In this document: positions 22,081 through 25,867 of the stretch, piece by piece
Layout: each line of letters starts with the position of its first letter
Position numbering within the stretch: position 1 is the stretch's first letter
Origin: DASQJJ01 sp035631115
Lineage (GTDB): Bacteria > Patescibacteriota > Microgenomatia > Levybacterales > UBA12049
NCBI GenBank assembly: GCA_035631115.1
Contig: DASQJJ010000077.1
Location: 1-25,867, forward strand
DNA length: 25,867 nucleotides
Direction: 5' to 3'
Translations under genes and position numbers: made by a program
The notes under the pieces: generated by a model
What the model saw: only the letters and a program-made list of their open reading frames with translations
Database searches by the model: none
Told to the model about the DNA's origin: nothing

Positions 22081-22096
22081 TGTTCTGTGCAGAACA
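22081..22096. promoter_or_regulatory. Operator palindrome 4 between guaA and the Maf/HAM1-like gene
   Basis: TGTTCT-GTGC-AGAACA, a perfect 6+4+6 palindrome. Its centre is at -41.5 for guaA (minus) and about -80 for the plus-strand promoter at 22134-22162, so it may serve both directions. Confidence 0.78.
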
Positions 22097-22133
22097 AATT
22101 ATGTATTTTTAGTCTTATAGAAATTTTCCTCCA

Positions 22134-22162
22134 TTGACGACAACAACGCATTCCCATAAAAT
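22134..22162 (+). promoter_or_regulatory. Promoter upstream of the Maf/HAM1-like gene
   Basis: TTGACG (22134-22139), 17-nt spacer, TAAAAT (22157-22162), with an ATG 5 nt later at 22168. The spacing is the same as in the other leaderless promoters of the window. Confidence 0.65.
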
Positions 22163-22167
22163 AAATT

Positions 22168-22245
22168 ATGGAAGCCCAAAAATCCTCATTTTCTTTTTCC
22201 CTTTTTTCTCGCCAAAAAAATGCATTGTGTATTTTTTTGATTTGA
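22168..22245 (+). CDS. Putative 25-aa leaderless ORF coupled to the next gene
   Basis: An ORF of 25 codons starts 5 nt after a good -10 box and ends with TGA 1 nt before the ATG of the 345-aa gene. It begins MEAQKSSFSFSLFSRQK and ends in a hydrophobic stretch (LCIFLI). The downstream gene has no Shine-Dalgarno sequence, so it may be translated by re-initiation after this ORF. The ORF could also be an accidental reading of the leader. Confidence 0.4.
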   Translation: MEAQKSSFSFSLFSRQKNALCIFLI

Positions 22246-22246
22246 T

Positions 22247-23284
22247 ATGGAAAGGATCGAAGCGCGGGTTACCCGCCCACTGCATCCAGTAGCTATTAGC
22301 AGAGAATCTGCAACTTTCCCACGTGCCCAAGAAAATTACGCCTCTCTTATTTTTGACAGCACCGAGAGATTCCGCACTGGCAACGACGCCCTCTTTGCAG
22401 CAGCACGCGCAGAATTAGGCCACACATTCCGCCATGCTCAAAGCGGCACACTCCCCAAAAGTACTGACATGCCAATAACTGTTGCTATTGCCAGTAGCAA
22501 TAATAGAAAGGTAGATAAAATGCTGTCCTTAGCACAAGCACATCAGCTAGATGTTATTCGTATTCCAGAAGCGCAGGAATGGCATACGGAAAATGTTATT
22601 GTAGACGCAACCTCCAAGGCAGTAGATGCTGCACGCATTATTGCAATGTCCGAGGAAGATAGTAGACGAGATGTCCGCAACCGTCCCCATGTAACTATGG
22701 CAACAGACCAACTCAATGCAATTCCTGTTATTGTTGACGACCCATCTACTCATTTGCCTTCTTTGGCATTTGAGCGAATTGGAAAACCACAAAATGAAAG
22801 AGTGGAAAAGCCACTTGAGACAGTACGCAAAACATTCCAACAACTTGCCCTTACTGCTGCTGTCTATAACTGGACCACTATTCCCTACCTTACCGAGTTG
22901 GCAACGGTTATTCATAATCCACAAGACCCAATGAATAATGCAGTGAGTCTACAAAAATCTCTTATTTTCCTTTCTGTTGATGGTGTTGCAAGCTTGGCAA
23001 CAGATAGATTTGATGAATATGTAGCACGGGCAGCAGAGCAAGCAAGTAAAGTAAATGGAAAAGAAGATATTACTGGTATTTCTGGAGGATTTGAATTACA
23101 AGTCTTGGAGGATATGGGTATTATTCAATTTATTACTGGCACACCGTCCGAAGTATATCCAGATGGATTCCCTCCTACTCAGCGTTTAGAAGCAAAAAGC
23201 CATGCATATAGCCTAACGCTGGGAGATGCAGATAAATTCTTAGTACGGGAGTATTTTGGAATTGAAGGAAGTAAGCCTCACTAA
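22247..23284 (+). CDS. Maf/HAM1-superfamily-like protein, divergent
   Basis: A 345-aa protein. Residues about 75-300 have the pattern of the Maf/HAM1 nucleotide pyrophosphatase fold: VAIASSNNRKVDKML (79-93) like the ASxSPRR or ATxNxxK start, ERIGKPQ like the LGKP motif, FDEYVARAAEQASKVNG (about 261-277) like the Maf YVxxGEPxxKAG segment, and ISGGFELQVLEDM near 283-295. The catalytic ATDQLNAIP at the ADT position is changed. The first 70 residues are extra. Maf proteins hydrolyse modified nucleotides, in keeping with the HAM1 and deaminase neighbours. Assignment rests on motif pattern only. The stop overlaps the folA stop codon by 4 nt. Confidence 0.55.
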   Translation: MERIEARVTRPLHPVAISRESATFPRAQENYASLIFDSTERFRTGNDALFAAARAELGHTFRHAQSGTLPKSTDMPITVAIASSNNRKVDKMLSLAQAHQLDVIRIPEAQEWHTENVIVDATSKAVDAARIIAMSEEDSRRDVRNRPHVTMATDQLNAIPVIVDDPSTHLPSLAFERIGKPQNERVEKPLETVRKTFQQLALTAAVYNWTTIPYLTELATVIHNPQDPMNNAVSLQKSLIFLSVDGVASLATDRFDEYVARAAEQASKVNGKEDITGISGGFELQVLEDMGIIQFITGTPSEVYPDGFPPTQRLEAKSHAYSLTLGDADKFLVREYFGIEGSKPH

Positions 23285-23838
23285 TTTTCTTTTTCTAGGG
23301 TAAGAAATCTGTAGGGATATTCCCAATCGGTCTTTTCTTCTTTTTCTATTACTTTTGTGAATTCCTTTTCGTATTCTGGGAAGAATACATCTGCAGGGAC
23401 TTCTGTGTCGACAATAGTAAGGTACAGTCTATCGGTTAGAGGAAGTGCTTCTTTGAATATTTGTCCGCCACCGAGGATGAACAGTTCCTGTTCTGTATTA
23501 CGTATTAGGTATTGTGTATTAGGTATATTTGATTTTTCTTTTTCCTCATACTTACTACTTGATACATAATACTTGATACCCTCCTGAATAGCTTCTTGAA
23601 GAGAATGAACAACCACCACTCCTTCAGCTTTAAAATTTACATCTTTTGTAATCACAACATTCAATCGGCCTGGTAAGGGGTGGCCAATAGACTCGTATGT
23701 TTTTCTTCCCATAATAAGTGGGTGTCCCATGGTAATTTGTTTTAATCGTGGCAACTCCCCTGGAATGTGGAAAAGGAGCTTGTTATCCTTCCCCAGTCCT
23801 CTATTTTTAGAAATAATTGCTATTGCAGATATTCGCAT
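23281..23838 (-). CDS. folA: Dihydrofolate reductase with an in-frame repeat insert
   Basis: A 185-aa protein from the ATG at 23838, reducing dihydrofolate to tetrahydrofolate. Marks are AIAIISKNRGLGKDNKLLFHIPGELPRLK (6-34), MGRKTYESIG (43-52), PLPGRLNVVIT (55-65) and FILGGGQIF (120-128). The frame is open for 43 more residues upstream, but these come from a dispersed repeat, and a TATAAT box ends 6 nt before the chosen ATG. Residues 88-116 are an extra loop between QEAIQ and LFILGGG, encoded by short tandem repeats. It pairs functionally with ThyA, which produces dihydrofolate. Confidence 0.93.
   Translation of the reverse strand: MRISAIAIISKNRGLGKDNKLLFHIPGELPRLKQITMGHPLIMGRKTYESIGHPLPGRLNVVITKDVNFKAEGVVVVHSLQEAIQEGIKYYVSSSKYEEKEKSNIPNTQYLIRNTEQELFILGGGQIFKEALPLTDRLYLTIVDTEVPADVFFPEYEKEFTKVIEKEEKTDWEYPYRFLTLEKEN
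23491..23577. repeat. Short tandem repeats inserted in frame in folA
   Basis: Variants of GTATTAGGTATT and ACTTGATACATAATACTTG in tandem encode about 28 residues (near YYVSSSKYEEKEKSNIPNTQ) that other DHFRs lack. Confidence 0.65.
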
Positions 23839-23851
23839 ACCTTTATTATAC

Positions 23852-23926
23852 TCTGTCAACTCGAAGGAACAAAGTGACTGAGAGATCTCACTCTTAAGAG
23901 ATTTCTCACTTCGTTCGAAATGACAG
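23852..23926. repeat. REP-like inverted repeat upstream of folA
   Basis: The arms run from CTGTCAACTCGAAGGAAC to GTTCGAAATGACAG, with GAGATCTC and GAGATTTCTC in the middle. It is the same family as the element at 5015-5088. Its right half (23898-23926) recurs in rpsB. Its left edge overlaps the folA promoter region. Confidence 0.7.
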
Positions 23927-23943
23927 ATTAAGAATCTACCTAG

Positions 23944-23972
23944 GAGATGCTGAAATAAATTCAGCATGACAG
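23944..23972. repeat. Palindromic repeat ATGCTGAA-N5-TTCAGCAT
   Basis: A perfect 8-bp hairpin (23947-23967) followed by GACAG, directly after the REP-like element. It is of the GATGCTGAA...TTCAGCATGAC type that is dispersed in many genomes. Confidence 0.65.
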
Positions 23973-24006
23973 TTTGATTTGAAATGACAGGAACCCAGAC
24001 TATAAG

Positions 24007-24035
24007 TTGACAAAAAAATTAATAAAGAGTACTAT
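24007..24035 (+). promoter_or_regulatory. Promoter of the 105-aa orphan
   Basis: TTGACA (24007-24012), 17-nt spacer, TACTAT (24030-24035), then 9 nt to the ATG. Confidence 0.75.
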
Positions 24036-24044
24036 GCAAGTAAT

Positions 24045-24362
24045 ATGGCTGGAAGAGATCTTTTTAGAGGGCTATTAATACTCGGAGGTAGAGCGCTTCA
24101 TAGGCACTATTCTGAAAATCCAGGAGACCTTGCTCGTCATGCACGCATTGGAGCTGGAGTCGCAGGTAGAGTTGCTGACGCAGCAGTACCAGCGGCAAAG
24201 GATGCAGCTACTAGAGCTCTTGATGCAGCAAAACCTGTGGTCCAAGATGCAGCAGCAAGAACAAGACGTGGTTGGAGAACTTTTTTGAATTTACCCCAAG
24301 GAGCTAGAATTGCATGGCGAAAACAACACGGATCAGAGAGTCAGCAAGAAGAACAACAATAA
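24045..24362 (+). CDS. Ala/Arg-rich 105-aa protein of unknown function, leaderless
   Basis: The N terminus MAGRDLFRGLLILGGRAL is an amphipathic or weakly hydrophobic helix. The centre (about 38-75) is an Ala-rich helix with repeated DAA units (VADAAVPAAKDAATRALDAA), and the C terminus is Gln/Glu-rich. This suits a membrane-surface or coiled helical protein, but no family is recognised. The promoter above fixes the start. The stop is 5 nt from the stop of convergent thyA. Confidence 0.6.
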   Translation: MAGRDLFRGLLILGGRALHRHYSENPGDLARHARIGAGVAGRVADAAVPAAKDAATRALDAAKPVVQDAAARTRRGWRTFLNLPQGARIAWRKQHGSESQQEEQQ

Positions 24363-24367
24363 TCTAC

Positions 24368-25345
24368 TTACCCCGCCATTTTTCCTGTTTTTTTATCGTA
24401 TAATCCCCCTGCAATCGTTAACTCTGCTTTTATTACTGGATATGGATCGTAATCAAGTAATTCTATATACTCCGGCTTGAATTCATCGAGTGTTGTAAAA
24501 TTGTGGTTGAATACTACTTTAGGAAAAGCACGAGGTTTTCTTTTTAGCTGCTCCTTTACTGCTGGCACATGGTCATCATACACATGCACATCGCCAAAAG
24601 TATGAGTAAAAATTCCTGGCTTAAGTCCTGCAATTTTTGCCAAAATTAACGTAAGTAAAGCATAACTGGCTATATTAAATGGCACTCCTAAGAAAAGGTC
24701 TGCGCTTCTTTGGTAGAGTTGTAAATCCAAATAACCATTCCTATTGGAAATTTGGTACATATTGTGGCAAATTGGGAATCTATTGGCATCTTCAAATGTT
24801 GCCATGGTATACATGTATTCTGGATTCCATGAGGTAACAATAAGATTTTTGGCATCGAGGTCTTCCTTCATTTCCTGCAACACCCATGCAAGTTGGTCTA
24901 TGGTCCTTTTTGTCCTAGTGGGCCATTTTCGCCACATTTCTCCATAAATTCTTGGCAAATTCCCCCACTTTTTAGCAAATGCAGTATTGGTGCGGATTTT
25001 CTCAACAAACTCTTCCTTTGATAAAATTTGTTTCTTGTTACTTGTTTCTTGTTTCTTTCGGTACATCTTATATGGATAGTCGTCCCAAATATGCACATTA
25101 TTATCAACCAAATATTTTATATTTGTCTGTCCAGAAAGAAACCAATACAACTCATGGATTACTCCCTTCCAATAGACTTTTTTTGTTGTAAGGAGTGGAA
25201 AACCTTTGGATAAATCGTATTTGGTCATCCGGCCAAATAGAGAATGAAGTTTTATATCTGTCCCTCTGTCTATTTTTATTATTCCATCTTTGAGTGCTTC
25301 TTTAAGAAGATCGAGGTATTGATATTCTGGATGCTTATTTGTCAT
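24368..25345 (-). CDS. thyA: Thymidylate synthase (ThyA type)
   Basis: A 325-aa protein that methylates dUMP to dTMP with methylene-tetrahydrofolate. Marks are LLTTKKVYWKGVIHELYWFL (51-70), the nucleophile Cys193 in PICHNMYQ, LQLYQRSADLFLGVPFNIASYALL (208-231), including the Asn that selects dUMP, and HTFGDVHVY (248-256). It has the long insert (about 90-130) of L. casei-type enzymes. Inside it KKQETSNKKQI (97-107) is encoded by a short tandem repeat. The N-terminal phosphate loop, usually DRTGTGT, reads DRGTDIKL, with the Arg kept. glyA and folA in the same window complete the thymidylate cycle. Confidence 0.95.
   Translation of the reverse strand: MTNKHPEYQYLDLLKEALKDGIIKIDRGTDIKLHSLFGRMTKYDLSKGFPLLTTKKVYWKGVIHELYWFLSGQTNIKYLVDNNVHIWDDYPYKMYRKKQETSNKKQILSKEEFVEKIRTNTAFAKKWGNLPRIYGEMWRKWPTRTKRTIDQLAWVLQEMKEDLDAKNLIVTSWNPEYMYTMATFEDANRFPICHNMYQISNRNGYLDLQLYQRSADLFLGVPFNIASYALLTLILAKIAGLKPGIFTHTFGDVHVYDDHVPAVKEQLKRKPRAFPKVVFNHNFTTLDEFKPEYIELLDYDPYPVIKAELTIAGGLYDKKTGKMAG
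25024..25062. repeat. Short tandem repeat inside thyA
   Basis: Tandem variants of TTGTTTCTTGTTAC within the variable insert of ThyA; related to the AAGAAACAAAT units of the pgl-zwf spacer. Confidence 0.6.
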
Positions 25346-25446
25346 AAAGTAGTTAGTAGATAGTAGCTGGTAGCTAGATTTTTTTCAATTACTAATTTCT
25401 CAATACTAAATAGTACTTACTAGATCAGGATGGGTTGTAAACATCT

Positions 25447-25867
25447 TTACTTTCTCTTAAAACTCAAGGAAGTGAGCCAGGAGCTATATGTTGGATTCTC
25501 TCCCCTTACCACTTGTTGATAGAGGGTTTTTATTTTTTTACTTATTGGGCCTATATCTCCACTGCCTACTTTTCTTCCATCCACATATGTTACCGGTAAT
25601 ACTTCTGCTCCTGTCCCTACTAAAAATATTTCATCAGCCTGGTACAATTGTGTCCTCCTCATACTTTGCTCGTGGACAGAAATTCCTAACTCTTTTTCCA
25701 GTAATGTAGATACTGTATCCCGGGTTATTCCTTGCAAAATATCATCAAAAATAGGAGGGGTATACACAGTATTTTTGGATACAAGAAACAAATTTTCTGC
25801 ACTTCCTTCTACCACATGGCCCTGCTTGTCTAGGAAAAGTGCTTCGTCATACCCACCCATTATGCTT
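25447..25867 (-). CDS. ilvE: Branched-chain aminotransferase, C-terminal part (cut by window edge)
   Basis: About 140 codons of a class IV PLP aminotransferase; the frame stays open to the end of the window, so the N-terminal half with the PLP lysine is outside. GGYDEALFLDKQGHVVEGSA (with ENLF after it), TPPIFDDILQGITRDTVSTL, DEIFLVGTGAEVLPVTYVDGR and GPISKKI are typical of IlvE. D-amino-acid aminotransferase and aminodeoxychorismate lyase share the fold, but EGSAENLF and the TGAEVLPV stretch favour IlvE. It would transaminate Leu, Ile and Val. Confidence 0.85.
   Translation of the reverse strand, partial: SIMGGYDEALFLDKQGHVVEGSAENLFLVSKNTVYTPPIFDDILQGITRDTVSTLLEKELGISVHEQSMRRTQLYQADEIFLVGTGAEVLPVTYVDGRKVGSGDIGPISKKIKTLYQQVVRGENPTYSSWLTSLSFKRK

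Noticed and set aside
23839..23967. N-terminal extension of 43 residues on DHFR
   Set aside because: It is translated from a dispersed repeat (HFERSEKSLKS type). DHFR homology starts at MRISAIA, and a TATAAT box sits 6 nt before that ATG.
25346..25446. Possible small gene between ilvE and thyA
   Set aside because: The spacer is made of degenerate TAGTAGATAG/TAGCTGGTAGCTAG-like repeats without a frame; the thyA promoter could not be placed with confidence.
1..25867. CRISPR array, tRNA, rRNA, transposase or prophage genes
   Set aside because: No regularly spaced repeats, no cloverleaf with CCA end and no related protein were seen. A tRNA scan was not possible here.

Overview
The window is about 26 kb of AT-rich bacterial chromosome carrying only chromosomal housekeeping and small orphan genes. 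There is no phage, IS, CRISPR, tRNA or rRNA gene that I can see. Several traits point to a Candidate Phyla Radiation (Patescibacteria) genome: a very short EF-Ts (150 aa), many short lineage-specific proteins, a stripped rpsB-tsf-frr-rseP neighbourhood lacking pyrH, uppS, cdsA and dxr, degenerate repeats read in frame inside core enzymes, and near-leaderless genes. TGA behaves as a stop, so the recoded Gracilibacteria and Absconditabacteria are unlikely. The exact lineage is not resolved.

Left part (1-9 kb, minus strand). A T-box-type leader precedes a rocD-proC-amidinotransferase operon that could turn arginine into proline through ornithine. Next come the three oxidative pentose phosphate genes (gnd, zwf, pgl), interrupted by small orphans, a repeat-rich spacer and a leader-peptide/attenuator-like structure. 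A RseP-type site-2 protease closes this part.

Middle (9-15.5 kb). This is the translation cluster rpsB-tsf-(479 aa and 101 aa unknowns)-frr. The rpsB leader can fold into a pseudoknot that would hide its ribosome-binding site. Small orphans and glyA follow.

Right part (15.5-26 kb) is mostly nucleotide metabolism: a fusion of a HAM1/ITPase domain to a divergent IMP dehydrogenase-like domain, a CRP/FNR-type regulator, a deaminase, a nucleoside-deoxyribosyltransferase/DNPH1-like enzyme, guaA, a Maf/HAM1-like protein, DHFR, ThyA and the end of an ilvE-like aminotransferase.

The most interesting signal is a palindrome, TGTTCT-N4-AGAACA, found four times, only around the CRP/FNR-type gene and its purine-gene neighbours. 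In three promoters its centre lies exactly 41.5 bp upstream of the start predicted from the -10 box, the classical class II activator position. Those promoters lack a normal -35 box. They drive a hidden 42-aa ORF followed by the HAM1-IMPDH fusion, the deaminase/deoxyribosyltransferase pair, and guaA. This looks like an undescribed CRP-family regulon joining GMP synthesis to nucleotide sanitation or salvage. A second theme is leaderless expression: many genes have a -10 box ending 5-9 nt before the ATG.
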